A DNA stretch of 64,000 nucleotides from Methylocaldum sp002005105 (GTDB taxonomy: Bacteria; Pseudomonadota; Gammaproteobacteria; Methylococcales; Methylococcaceae), in NCBI RefSeq assembly GCF_051027545.1, contig NZ_CP194902.1, forward strand, positions 4,340,001 through 4,404,000. The letters run 5' to 3'. Both the position numbers and the translations under genes were made by a program. Below are positions 1-7,870 of the stretch, piece by piece. Position 1 is the stretch's first letter, and each line of letters begins with the position of its first letter. Under the pieces are notes generated by a model. The model was not told where the DNA came from. It saw nothing but the letters and a program-made list of their open reading frames with translations, and made no database searches.

Positions 1-17
1 AATGGATTCAAGCATTC

Positions 18-242
18 GTAGGTCGGCAATCCTTTGCCGACGTATCGGCTCGGCGAAGGGCTTTGTCGGAAGGGGCGTCCTGGCGCTCCCAGGACGGCCG
101 TTTGCGATTGGAAGGGTCGCGACTAAAGCGACCGTTTGCGATTGGAAGGGCAGCTCTGGCGCTCCCAGAGATGCCGTTTGCGATTGGCAAGGGATTGCCG
201 ACCTACATATCCGAATCCCTTACCGACTCGGAAAACGCTCTA
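18..242. repeat. Modular palindromic repeat, copy 1 (three hairpin cassettes)
   Basis: Outer 15-bp inverted repeats GTAGGTCGGCAATCC (18-32) and its complement (192-206) enclose three hairpins: CGTCCTGG/CCAGGACG (76-96, loop CGCTC), GGTCGC/GCGACC (115-133, loop GACTAAA) and CTCTGG/CCAGAG (154-170, loop CGCTC). Each cassette is followed by GTTTGCGATTGG. The right flank ends in GCTCTA at 237-242, as in the other copies; the matching TAGAGC left end is not visible here. Other copies are at 18021, 36279 and 55188. There is no coding content. Confidence 0.85.
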
Positions 243-435
243 GACCAAATGTCTCTCCATTTGGCTTAAAGCGTATTGCGCCGGTTGCGAAGCGGATAGC
301 CCGCCGCACCAAACTACGAAATGCCGAGACCGTCTAATTGTTTATTGCCGTTCGCTCTATCGCTTGACGGCGACTTTCCGCAAGGGCATTGTTCACCCGG
401 AAGTTGACTTGAAGTTCGATCCTCCATTATTAATC

Positions 436-590
436 AGGCCCGTAAATTCCCTCCTGGTATTTCGGGCCGCCGCCCAGGCCGGTACACGCCCGGCCGGGGC
501 TCACGCGGCTTGTCGCCGCGCCGGGGCATCCCTGCCCCGGATTAACCCGGCCTATATTTATAGGCCGGGTTAATAACTCGCTAGGGCGAG
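436..590. repeat. Run of six consecutive hairpins upstream of the HiPIP gene
   Basis: Six stem-loops follow one another: arms GGCCCG/CGGGCC (about 436-468), GGCCGG/CCGGCC (477-495), GCGGC/GCCGC (505-519), CCGGGGCA/TGCCCCGG (521-540), a 15-bp stem TTAACCCGGCCTATA with a 2-nt loop (542-573), and CTCGC/GCGAG (577-590). The last ends about 40 bases before the HiPIP start. No T-run follows, so this does not look like a simple terminator. It could be a structured leader RNA or a nested palindromic element. The bases from 243 to 435 hold nothing recognisable apart from a short hairpin near 247-266. Confidence 0.6.
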
Positions 591-631
591 TTTCGATAAG
601 CATCCGTACAACCTGGTTCAAGGAGAGTGCC

Positions 632-985
632 ATGTCAGATTCAAGGTTTCATCCAGGCCGACGTCAAGCCCTCAAGACAGTGGTCGCTACGGTGATGACT
701 GTTTCGCTGAGCGGATTTCTACGGCGGGGACAAGCGCAGGAGCCGTCTCCTGCGGGCGCCCCCAAGCTGTCGCCGGACGATCCGATGGCCAAATCGCTCC
801 GTTATGTGGAGGATGCAACCAAGGCTACCCGTCCCCCGAGAGAAGGCGTACCCGGCGAGCAGCAATTCTGCCACAACTGCAAGTTTCTCCAGGCCGGCGA
901 AGGGGAATGGCGCCCTTGCAGCATCTTCGGCGGCAAACTCGTGAACATTAACGGCTGGTGCAGCTCCTGGCTGAAGGCGGGTTAG
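632..985 (+). CDS. High-potential iron-sulfur protein (HiPIP), Tat-exported
   Basis: A periplasmic [4Fe-4S] electron carrier. The N-terminus has a twin-arginine signal (GRRQALKT, residues 9-16) and a hydrophobic stretch ending near residue 36, as expected for a Tat-exported cofactor protein. Four cysteines, C80, C83, C96 and C110, have the HiPIP spacing C-x2-C-x12-C-x13-C. The mature part is about 80 residues, the usual size. The ATG at 632 follows AAGGAGAG. A 39-nt hairpin follows the stop codon, so the gene is probably monocistronic. HiPIPs shuttle electrons between bc1-type complexes and periplasmic acceptors; the partner here is not shown. Confidence 0.93.
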   Translation: MSDSRFHPGRRQALKTVVATVMTVSLSGFLRRGQAQEPSPAGAPKLSPDDPMAKSLRYVEDATKATRPPREGVPGEQQFCHNCKFLQAGEGEWRPCSIFGGKLVNINGWCSSWLKAG

Positions 986-996
986 CCGGCTCCGAA

Positions 997-1035
997 CGGT
1001 AACACCGCCGCGCTCGGCGCGTTTCGGTGTTACCG
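997..1035 (+). terminator. Hairpin after the HiPIP gene
   Basis: Perfect 11-bp stem CGGTAACACCG/CGGTGTTACCG, starting 11 bases after the HiPIP stop codon. No T-tract follows, so it is a probable but not classical intrinsic terminator or 3' end stabiliser. Confidence 0.55.
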
Positions 1036-1171
1036 GATTCGAAGATGTGTCGCCAGCTGCGCATGCATAACATCGATAAAAGTCACCCTGTTCCGGTTCG
1101 TGCGCCAACTCTGAACACATATGGGCTTGGATTCGGTGATTTATCCTGTCTGGATAGGGTAAGGAGGCCCA

Positions 1172-1468
1172 ATGAAAACTAAACCGATCCCGATTTTCCG
1201 GGTGCTGGTGATGACGATCGGCTCGAGTGCCTTGGTGCAAGCGGCAGAATCGACATCGCCTCCCGCCTTCTCCGAGATCGATAAAAACAGGGACGGATAC
1301 ATTTCCGCCGATGAATCCAAGGCTGTGCCCGGTTTACCGGTATATCTGACGACCTTGGACCAGAACAGCGATGGCAAGCTCAGCCCCGAGGAATACGAGG
1401 GCTTGAAAATCCTGGCGCCCGACGAGGTCGGTCCGATCACTCTGCCGTCATCTGGACCGCTGCCGTAG
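1172..1468 (+). CDS. Small secreted EF-hand calcium-binding protein
   Basis: 98 residues with an N-terminal hydrophobic signal (about 1-25, ending ALVQAA). Two EF-hand loops are visible: DKNRDGYISADE (about 38-49) and DQNSDGKLSPEE (about 63-74), both with Asp at loop position 1, Gly at 6 and Glu at 12. The start is set by AAGGAGG seven bases upstream. The protein is probably periplasmic and buffers or senses calcium; no enzymatic domain is present. The rest is a short acidic/proline tail. A similarity to calcium-dependent partners of quinoprotein dehydrogenases would be speculation. Confidence 0.85.
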   Translation: MKTKPIPIFRVLVMTIGSSALVQAAESTSPPAFSEIDKNRDGYISADESKAVPGLPVYLTTLDQNSDGKLSPEEYEGLKILAPDEVGPITLPSSGPLP

Positions 1469-1616
1469 ACAGCATGCGGAAGCTCAAATGTCGAATACAG
1501 TAAGGCTGTCGACTCGGCTTTCGAGCGCGCCGTTTCCGACGTGTATGGGTTTCGATGAACGCCGTTGCTTGACCGCAGCACTCTGACATTCATGCCGAGA
1601 GTCAGTCTGGCGTTTT

Positions 1617-2072
1617 ATGGAAACCATAGTGTTCACAGGAATTCAGGCAGCCGGGAAGTCGACCTTTTTCAAGGCATGCTTCGTCGATACTCACATACGG
1701 ATCAACCTCGACATGCTGCGTACCCGACACCGGGAAAAGCTGCTGATCGACGCCTGTCTTCAAGCGAGGCAGCCTTATGTGGTGGAAAATACCAATCTGA
1801 CTCGAGAAGAGCGCGCGCGTTACATCCCATCCGCCAAGCGGGCCGGGTTTCGCGTGATCGGCTATGCCTTCCGGGTCGAACTCGATGAAGCCTTGGTCCG
1901 AAATGCTTTGCGCAATACTCGTCGCAGGGTTCCGGAAAAAGCCGTCCGCGCGGCATTTCGGCGCTGGCAGCCGCCCTCCTGGGAGGAAGGATTCGATGCG
2001 CTGTTCAATGTGTGGAGCAGCGGCGGCGAGTTTCAGGTGCAGGCGATCCCGCGTGAAGCCGAGCGATCGTGA
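1617..2072 (+). CDS. P-loop kinase, AAA / polynucleotide-kinase-like
   Basis: 151 residues beginning almost directly with a Walker A motif GIQAAGKST (residues 8-16), followed by the region around VVENTNLTREERARYI (about 56-70) typical of the 3'-phosphatase/5'-kinase-like P-loop family annotated as AAA_33. The C-terminal part is rich in arginine (NTRRRVPEKAVRAAFRRW). Likely a small cytosolic ATP-dependent phosphotransferase with unknown acceptor. The ribosome-binding site is weak (GAGAG about 20 bases upstream). It stands alone, followed by an interspersed repeat. Confidence 0.8.
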   Translation: METIVFTGIQAAGKSTFFKACFVDTHIRINLDMLRTRHREKLLIDACLQARQPYVVENTNLTREERARYIPSAKRAGFRVIGYAFRVELDEALVRNALRNTRRRVPEKAVRAAFRRWQPPSWEEGFDALFNVWSSGGEFQVQAIPREAERS

Positions 2073-2109
2073 AAGGCGAGCGGACGGCCCCTGTCCGGCG
2101 TTGCCTGAC

Positions 2110-2287
2110 TTATTCCATTCGGCATTCGAGTGAACACTCATCGTAGGGTGGGTTAGCGAAGCGTAACCCACCGGTCCGAAGTCGTTCGGTGGGTTACGGC
2201 CTCGCCACCTAACCCACCATCGATGGGTTTCGCTTCGCTCTACCCATCCTACAAAATGAATGCCTGATTGAAAGCGATTTGGAATTA
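2110..2287. repeat. Long interspersed palindromic repeat, family 2, copy A
   Basis: A 178-base element nearly identical to 14731-14956 at both ends. It has internal arms GTAGGGTGGGTTA / TAACCCACC and a central hairpin with arms GTAACCCACCG and CGGTGGGTTAC. The shared right end runs to GCGATTTGGAATTA. No open frame of interest. It lies between the kinase and the DUF3096 gene. Confidence 0.85.
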
Positions 2288-2333
2288 AGACGAGCTACAC
2301 TCATTCCCGTAAATTCAAGACAGGAGAATTCTC

Positions 2334-2465
2334 ATGTACGTGCCTTTGCAGCCGGTTCTAGCGCTGGTGACCGGAATATTGATCTTGCTCGTGCCTAGGT
2401 TATTGAATTATCTCGTGGCGATTTATTTGATCGTCGTCGGCGTTTTGGGATTGATGCACCGATAA
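2334..2465 (+). CDS. DUF3096-type small membrane protein (43 aa)
   Basis: A 43-residue protein, MYVPLQPVLALVTG..., almost entirely hydrophobic with a proline-arginine turn at residues 21-22. That gives two short membrane segments (about 7-20 and 26-40), ending GLMHR. The Pro-Leu-Gln-Pro start, the mid-protein Pro-Arg and the size match the bacterial DUF3096 family, whose function is unknown. The start is supported by CAGGAGAA nine bases upstream. It probably has its own promoter, since the preceding 180 bases are a repeat. Confidence 0.85.
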   Translation: MYVPLQPVLALVTGILILLVPRLLNYLVAIYLIVVGVLGLMHR

Positions 2466-2579
2466 TCGATCGGAATCGGCGGCGACGATATTATTTTTAA
2501 TGGCGACCAAGCACCCCGTTTATTCCAAGTTTGCAAAGATTTAACGGCGGCGAGTCGATCGCCCGGTCGGGATTAGGCA

Positions 2580-2789
2580 TCAATCCCGGCTTTCCCTGCC
2601 TACGCAATAAGCCAGGTATCCAATCAGCGCCAAAAGTCCTATTTCGCCTGCAAAGTCGCCCCAGGTGTAAATACTGAAACAATCCGGTACGGTTCCGAGC
2701 ATCTCGAAGCCGCCGACGAATGCAGTGGCGAAAATGAAGACCAGGACCAGCAAATAAACTTGTTTCTTGCTGAACAATGGGTGAAACAT
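2580..2789 (-). CDS. Small membrane protein, unknown
   Basis: 69 residues with two hydrophobic segments (about 10-31 and 48-63), separated by a linker containing one cysteine. There is a basic N-terminus (MFHPLFSKKQ) and a charged C-terminus (GRESRD), so it is probably an inner membrane protein. I do not recognise the family. It is transcribed divergently from the flavoenzyme at 2887 with about 100 bases between. The reading frame is convincing by composition only, and overlapping frames are poor. Confidence 0.55.
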   Translation of the reverse strand: MFHPLFSKKQVYLLVLVFIFATAFVGGFEMLGTVPDCFSIYTWGDFAGEIGLLALIGYLAYCVGRESRD

Positions 2790-2886
2790 AATCGCTTCCT
2801 AGTGAATTGTGCCCTGCCTAAGCGGCGCCCGACGCGACCGGCGCGTTTCGCCGGGCACGGACGACCGTCGAAGGTTCGCGAAGCGA

Positions 2887-4020
2887 ATGGCCATGAAATC
2901 CGGTAAACCCTATGACACGATCGTGATCGGCATCGGCGTGGTCGGTGCGGCGGCCGCCTATCACCTGGCCCGGCGCGGACAGCGTGTCCTGGCATTGGAA
3001 CAGTTCGACCTCGATCATTCGATGGGAAGCTCTCACGGCGAGTCGCGCATCATCCGCTACGCCTATAAGGACTCCATCTACGTGGACATGGCGAAACAGG
3101 CATTCCCGATGTGGCGCGATCTGGAGCAGCGCAGCGGCAAGCGCCTGCTGACGCCCTCCGGCGGACTCGACTTCGGTCCGGCGGATTCCCCCTCGCTGCT
3201 GGCCACGCGCGATTGCCTCGATGCCGCGGGAATCGCCTACGAATGGCTGTCTGCGAGCGAGAGCGCCCGGCGTTTTCCGCAATTCCGGCTCGCCCCGGAC
3301 ATGGCGGCCATTCATCAGCCGGACGCGGCAATTTTGAATGCCTCGATCTGCGTGCGGACTCTGGCGGAAATGGCGGAGATCTCCGGCGCCATGCTGAAGA
3401 CGAAATGTCCGGCGATAAAGATCGAACCGTCGAGCGACTCGGTTTACGTGGAAACGCCCGAGGGCGGATTCACCGCGGGGAAGGTGGTCGTCAGCGCGGG
3501 CCCCTGGGCGGGAAAGCTGCTGCAGACGCTGGATTTGAATTTGCCGCTGACGGTGACCCGGCAAGAGCAGGTATTTTTCGAGCCTGCCCGGCGCACCGCG
3601 TTCTTGCCGGGGACATTCCCGGTGTTTATCCATCATCGGGAACCTTGGATTTACGGACTGCCGGATACGGGCACCGGACTCAAGATCGCCGTCCACAACC
3701 TGAGCCATGCGATCGACCCCGACGACGTTCGCCCCGCGCAGGACGACACGTCCGTCGACACCGTGCGGGCATGGGTCAAGCGCTTCCTACCCTGGGGCGA
3801 CGGCCCGATTCGCGAGAAGCGAGAATGCCTGTACACGATGACACCCGACGAACATTTCATCATCGATACGCATCCGGGCTATTCCAACGTGGTCATCGGC
3901 TCGCCGTGCTCTGGACATGGATTCAAGTTCGCCATCCTGACCGGATTCTTGTTGGCGGATCTGGCCCAAGGGCGGGCGCCGACGCAGGAACGATTTACGG
4001 TGCGGCGTTTCCTGGAATGA
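2887..4020 (+). CDS. FAD-dependent oxidase, monomeric sarcosine / N-methyltryptophan oxidase type
   Basis: 378 residues of the SolA/MSOX family, which oxidises N-methyl amino acids with release of H2O2 and formaldehyde. The N-terminus has the dinucleotide-binding motif GIGVVG (G15, G17, G20). Family motifs follow: GSSHGESRIIR (about 47-57), CLYTMTPDEHF with C314 at the place of the cysteine that carries covalent FAD in MSOX, and SGHGFKF near the C-terminus. The longer frame opens at 2809, but homology begins just after 2887/2893, so an ATG there is preferred. Substrate cannot be told from sequence; formaldehyde release would suit a methylotroph. Confidence 0.85.
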   Translation: MAMKSGKPYDTIVIGIGVVGAAAAYHLARRGQRVLALEQFDLDHSMGSSHGESRIIRYAYKDSIYVDMAKQAFPMWRDLEQRSGKRLLTPSGGLDFGPADSPSLLATRDCLDAAGIAYEWLSASESARRFPQFRLAPDMAAIHQPDAAILNASICVRTLAEMAEISGAMLKTKCPAIKIEPSSDSVYVETPEGGFTAGKVVVSAGPWAGKLLQTLDLNLPLTVTRQEQVFFEPARRTAFLPGTFPVFIHHREPWIYGLPDTGTGLKIAVHNLSHAIDPDDVRPAQDDTSVDTVRAWVKRFLPWGDGPIREKRECLYTMTPDEHFIIDTHPGYSNVVIGSPCSGHGFKFAILTGFLLADLAQGRAPTQERFTVRRFLE

Positions 4021-4228
4021 CGAGCCGGAAGACGCAAGGAGAAAATGAGCCCGCTCTCCCGAGATTCGAACGGCATGGACACATCTCCGATTAGCTTGGA
4101 CATTCGATCCGCGATGAACCTGTGGGCGAGACCGGCCATCGCTTGCGCCAGCCGAAATGCTGCTCGCAATCGAGCCGTGGATGAAAAACGCTCGACCGAA
4201 CCCGGATTGCCTGCTTCGGCCTCAAGGA

Positions 4229-4699
4229 CTAGCAGCGCGATAAAATCCTTCCATCGGTATCGAATTCGACCTCGCGCTCTTTTTTGCCCTCCCTGATTTC
4301 GACCTCATAGCTCTTTACGGTGCCGCTGGTATCGGAAACCTGAAAGGCTCGCTGCAGCGTGGCTCGCGGATGGGCGCTCTTTACCGCCTGCAGTACGGAT
4401 TCAGGCAGCTCATCGAGTTTAATGACCTTTTCGGTTTCAACCAGAGTGCCGTCCGCGCTATAGACCTCGGAGCGTTCCTGCCCCTTGTCGTCGCGATAGG
4501 CGATTTCATAAGCCTCCTTGCCATCGAGGACTTCTTCCTCGTACTTCACGCCTTTGGCAGCGGGATGATCTTTTTGAAAGGCCGCGAGGACTGCCTGAGG
4601 AACGTCCTGCTTGTTCAGTAGCGGTTCATGCGCCGCGACGAGCGCGGGATTGATGATGGCCGCGCCGAGTATCGTGGCAAGGAATGACTGTCCGTTCAT
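4229..4699 (-). CDS. Secreted PepSY-like protein
   Basis: 156 residues with a signal peptide (about 1-23, ending ALVAAHE). The body carries two repeats of the PepSY-like fold: one with VPQAVLAAFQKDHP...YEIAYRDDKG (about 33-75) and one with LPESVLQAVKSAHP...YEVEIREGKK (about 98-140). These resemble the putative beta-lactamase-inhibitor-like PepSY family. Such proteins are periplasmic and probably bind or inhibit partners; the target is unknown. The gene stands alone on the minus strand. The 208 bases between it and the flavoenzyme hold no supported feature. Confidence 0.8.
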   Translation of the reverse strand: MNGQSFLATILGAAIINPALVAAHEPLLNKQDVPQAVLAAFQKDHPAAKGVKYEEEVLDGKEAYEIAYRDDKGQERSEVYSADGTLVETEKVIKLDELPESVLQAVKSAHPRATLQRAFQVSDTSGTVKSYEVEIREGKKEREVEFDTDGRILSRC

Positions 4700-5074
4700 G
4701 ATATTTCATCCTGAGGAATGATTCCGATCCTTCTTAGACATCCGTTCACCATGAGATTCTACGTCCGGTCCTTCAACTTTTAGAACCGCCAGGCCGCGAA
4801 TTGGTCTACGGATGGGTGGCCGGGTTTCGACAACGGGATTGCGAGATTGCCGCGCGATCGGAACTAACACACCCGGCGGCTATCTAGTACTTTATGGAAA
4901 GCTGAAGAACATGCCCGCTCGAATAAGAACCTTATGCTTGGGTCGTTTTGAAGCTGTGGTTCGGCGGCTTGCAGCCGAGGCAACATCGCCTCCGACGGAA
5001 GTACTTTTTCCAATGCCGATCTCCACTCCCGGGCCGATGGCGATCGGCCATTCGAATTTCTCTTCCGGATATCG
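4700..5074. other. Intergenic, nothing recognised
   Basis: 375 bases between divergent genes. Presumably it holds the promoters of the PepSY-like gene (minus) and the M20 hydrolase (plus), but no good -35/-10 pair, hairpin or known repeat was found. Short frames here overlap one another and are not credible. Confidence 0.4.
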
Positions 5075-6265
5075 ATGAGATTGACGAACGATAATCCCAT
5101 GGTCGGGCGCTCCGATGTCGAGCGGATTTATCCCCGCATGGTGGAGTTGCGCCGATTGCTGCACCGCTATCCCGAACTCGCTTTCGAGGAAGCCCAGACG
5201 GCTCGCATGATCATGGAGGAGCTCGATCGCCTCGGCATTCCCTACGAATACGGCGGCATCGGAGGCGGTATCGTCGCCCGGATCGCGGGAAAGAGCGAAG
5301 GTGCAACCGTGGCTTTGCGGGCCGAGATGGACGGTCTGCCGGGGGTAGAGACCACCGGCCTGCCTTTCGCGTCCCTGAATCCGGGCAAAATGCACGCCTG
5401 CGGCCATGACGGACACATGGCGATGGTGCTCGGGGCCGCGGCCTTGCTCAAGGACGATCCGCCTCCGGGGAACGTTTTGCTGATTTTTCAGCCGGCGGAG
5501 GAACGCGGCGGCGGCTCGCGCATCATTCTTCGTTCAGGGGCCCTCTCGGGCGTCAAAGCCATTTTCGGCGGACATGTGACCGGGCATTACCGAGTCGGCG
5601 AGATCATGGTCGCTCCCGGCGTGCTCACCGCCCAGTCGGACGGTTTCCTCATACGAATCCAGGGACGCGGCGGACATGGGGCGAGACCGCACGAAGCGGT
5701 GGATGCGGTGGTGGTCGCCGGGCTCCTGATCGTGGCGATGCAAACCCTGGTATCCAGGGAGGTAAACCCGGTCTATCCGTCCGTGATCACCATCGGCCAG
5801 GTGAGCGCCGGCAGCGCGCCCAACGTGATCGCCGAAACGGCGACGCTCCGGGGCTCGATACGCACCACCCTGCCGGAGGTGCGGAAACATCTCCTCGAAG
5901 GTCTGGAACGCATGGCCAAGGGCATCGGGGATCTCCACAATGCCAGGATCGAGGTGATCGTCAACGAAGGCTATCCGCCGGTGGTGAATACGCTCGTCGA
6001 ATCGGAAATCGCCCGCCGGGCAGCCGGGAAGATCGTCGGCGAAAAGGGGCTCGTGTCCATGGAATATCCCAGCATGGGATCCGAAGACTTCGCCTACTAT
6101 CTGCAGGAAATTCCCGGCTGTTACGTAAGGCTAGGCGCACGCCGGGAAGGATGGGAACACATTCCCTTGCACAGCCCTGCCTTCGATTTCGACGAAGAGG
6201 TGCTGAAAATCGGGGCGGCATTCTTCGACCGGGTGGCACGCGATGCCATCGAGGCGTATGCATGA
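5075..6265 (+). CDS. M20-family amidohydrolase / carboxypeptidase
   Basis: 396 residues of the M20D family (hippurate hydrolase, N-acyl amino acid or IAA-amino acid hydrolases). Metal-binding motifs are intact: D86 in RAEMDGLP, C109 and H111 in MHACGHDGH, E142-E143 in PAEERGGG, and a C-terminal H in LHSPAFDF. The central dimerisation domain contains GRGGHGARPHEAVD. It cleaves N-acyl or amide bonds of amino acid conjugates in the cytosol; the substrate is unknown. The next gene starts inside its last codons, so the two are translationally coupled. An ATG at 5099 is an alternative start. Confidence 0.88.
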   Translation: MRLTNDNPMVGRSDVERIYPRMVELRRLLHRYPELAFEEAQTARMIMEELDRLGIPYEYGGIGGGIVARIAGKSEGATVALRAEMDGLPGVETTGLPFASLNPGKMHACGHDGHMAMVLGAAALLKDDPPPGNVLLIFQPAEERGGGSRIILRSGALSGVKAIFGGHVTGHYRVGEIMVAPGVLTAQSDGFLIRIQGRGGHGARPHEAVDAVVVAGLLIVAMQTLVSREVNPVYPSVITIGQVSAGSAPNVIAETATLRGSIRTTLPEVRKHLLEGLERMAKGIGDLHNARIEVIVNEGYPPVVNTLVESEIARRAAGKIVGEKGLVSMEYPSMGSEDFAYYLQEIPGCYVRLGARREGWEHIPLHSPAFDFDEEVLKIGAAFFDRVARDAIEAYA

Positions 6266-7394
6266 CGACGAGCTAGAATTCTCCGGTTCGAAATCTCCCA
6301 CCGTGGGAATCGAAATCGAATTTCAGCTGCTCGATCCGGACACGCTCGATCTGGTCGACGGCATACTTCCCCTGCTCCGGGACCACCCGGAGGAACCCCG
6401 CATCAAGCCGGAATTCACCCAGTCCACGGTGGAAATCAATTCCTGCGTATGTGCCGATATCGAAGAACTGCGGTCGGACGTTACCGGCCTGGTCAAAGAA
6501 CTGAAGCGCCGCTGCGAAGGATTGCATTTCACGCTTTGCGGCGCCGGCACGCATCCCTTCTCGCTGCGTCCGGCGTCGGTGACGCCGCTGCCGCATTATG
6601 TCGAGATGGAGCAGCGCATGGTTTACCTGGCGCACACGCTGAAAACCTATGCGCTTCACGTCCATGTCGGGATGCCGTCGGGCGATGCCGCGGTCGTCGT
6701 GATGAGCCAGCTCAAGCCCTATCTGCCCGTTCTTCTGGCACTCTCGGCCAGCTCCCCGTTTTGGCAGGGCCAGGATACCGGTTTCGCCTCGTTCCGGCAG
6801 CGCATCCTGGCGGCGATGCGCGACTACGGCCTGCCGCCGAGCTTCACGTCTTGGCGCCAGTTCGCCCAGTGTTTCGAAAACCTCCGAACGGCGGGCGCCG
6901 TCCACGTGGTCAGGGACGTCCACTGGGATATCCGGCCCAGTCCCCATTACGGCACGCTGGAAGTTCGCGTGATGGATGTTCAGCCGACCCTGCGGGAAAC
7001 ATTCATGCTGGCCGCCCTGGTCCAGACCCTGCAGGTTTATCTGCTGCGGTGTTGGGAGCAGGAAAAGCCGGTTCGTCCCGCGATGCCGCAACACTGGTGG
7101 GCGGAAAAGGAAAACTGTTTCCGAGCCTCTCATCGCGGGGTGGAGGCTGAGATCATCGTCGACGAGACGGGCCATGTTCGTCCCATCAAGGCGTTTACGC
7201 GCGAATTGCTGGCGAGCTTGGCGGAAACGGCCGAAGAATTGAGGACCAAAGACTGGCTCGATCAACTCGAAGCCCGACTCGACACCGGGCACAGCTACCT
7301 CCGTCAGCGAGCCGTCTTTTCCGAAACGCGATCCCTGCAAAAGGTGGCAGCGAGCCTGGTCGGAGAATTGGAAGCGGAACTGATCGAGCCATAG
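6258..7394 (+). CDS. ybdK: Glutamate-cysteine ligase family 2 (YbdK-type carboxylate-amine ligase)
   Basis: 378 residues of the GCS2 family, ATP-dependent enzymes that join a carboxylate to an amine. Family signatures are visible: GIEIEFQLLD at the N-terminus, ALHVHVGMPSG (metal/ATP site, about 131-141) and GTLEVRVMDVQPT (about 234-246). The usual length is about 370. The frame is open from 6243, but the ATG at 6258, overlapping the TGA of the M20 gene, is favoured. Coupling of a ligase with an amidohydrolase suggests making and breaking of the same kind of amide; that is inference. Confidence 0.85.
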   Translation: MHDDELEFSGSKSPTVGIEIEFQLLDPDTLDLVDGILPLLRDHPEEPRIKPEFTQSTVEINSCVCADIEELRSDVTGLVKELKRRCEGLHFTLCGAGTHPFSLRPASVTPLPHYVEMEQRMVYLAHTLKTYALHVHVGMPSGDAAVVVMSQLKPYLPVLLALSASSPFWQGQDTGFASFRQRILAAMRDYGLPPSFTSWRQFAQCFENLRTAGAVHVVRDVHWDIRPSPHYGTLEVRVMDVQPTLRETFMLAALVQTLQVYLLRCWEQEKPVRPAMPQHWWAEKENCFRASHRGVEAEIIVDETGHVRPIKAFTRELLASLAETAEELRTKDWLDQLEARLDTGHSYLRQRAVFSETRSLQKVAASLVGELEAELIEP

Positions 7395-7870
7395 TGCGAG
7401 CTTCCGTCGACCGGTTTGCGTCAGGCCGGGCATTAAAGCGTTTCCCGGCAACTCATCCGGCTTTGGGTGATTGCGCCCCGAATTCCTGTCGACCGGACCT
7501 CGCGTCGATTTCCTAAACGGACTTATCCCGAATTTCCGTTCCCATCGGACCGCCTCGAATCGGCGGTGTTAATCAAATTTGACAATGAATCGGCAAAGGG
7601 CTTTTATTGTCGCGGGATCCGGTGAGTCCCCCATCAGTCTCGAACAAATCAGAAATGTATCGAGCGCACGGCTCGATGTGCGCACCGTCGGCTTCTGGTA
7701 AGAACAATAAAGCGCCATAAGTTACGACGGCTTGGATGGCGACGATCCGTCCTTTAAGTCAGGTTTACACGCTTTCGCTTCCTCGGCGACGGCAAATGCG
7801 CAACTTGGGGCTGCCTTCCCGGACCTTATGAACGGACATTCGCCAGAATAATAATGCTCGCGAGGACATC
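7395..7870. promoter_or_regulatory. Upstream region of the di-haem/P450 operon
   Basis: 476 bases without a gene. A TTGACA at 7579-7584 is followed after 17 bases by TTTTAT (7602-7607), a reasonable sigma-70-like pair about 265 bases before the start codon. A hairpin GCGCAC/GTGCGC lies at 7664-7683 in the presumed leader. Nothing else was recognised. If the promoter is real the mRNA has a leader of roughly 260 nt. Confidence 0.35.

Noticed and set aside
4045..4296. Plus-strand frame of 83 codons after the flavoenzyme
   Set aside because: No homology pattern, and it runs into the PepSY-like gene on the other strand.
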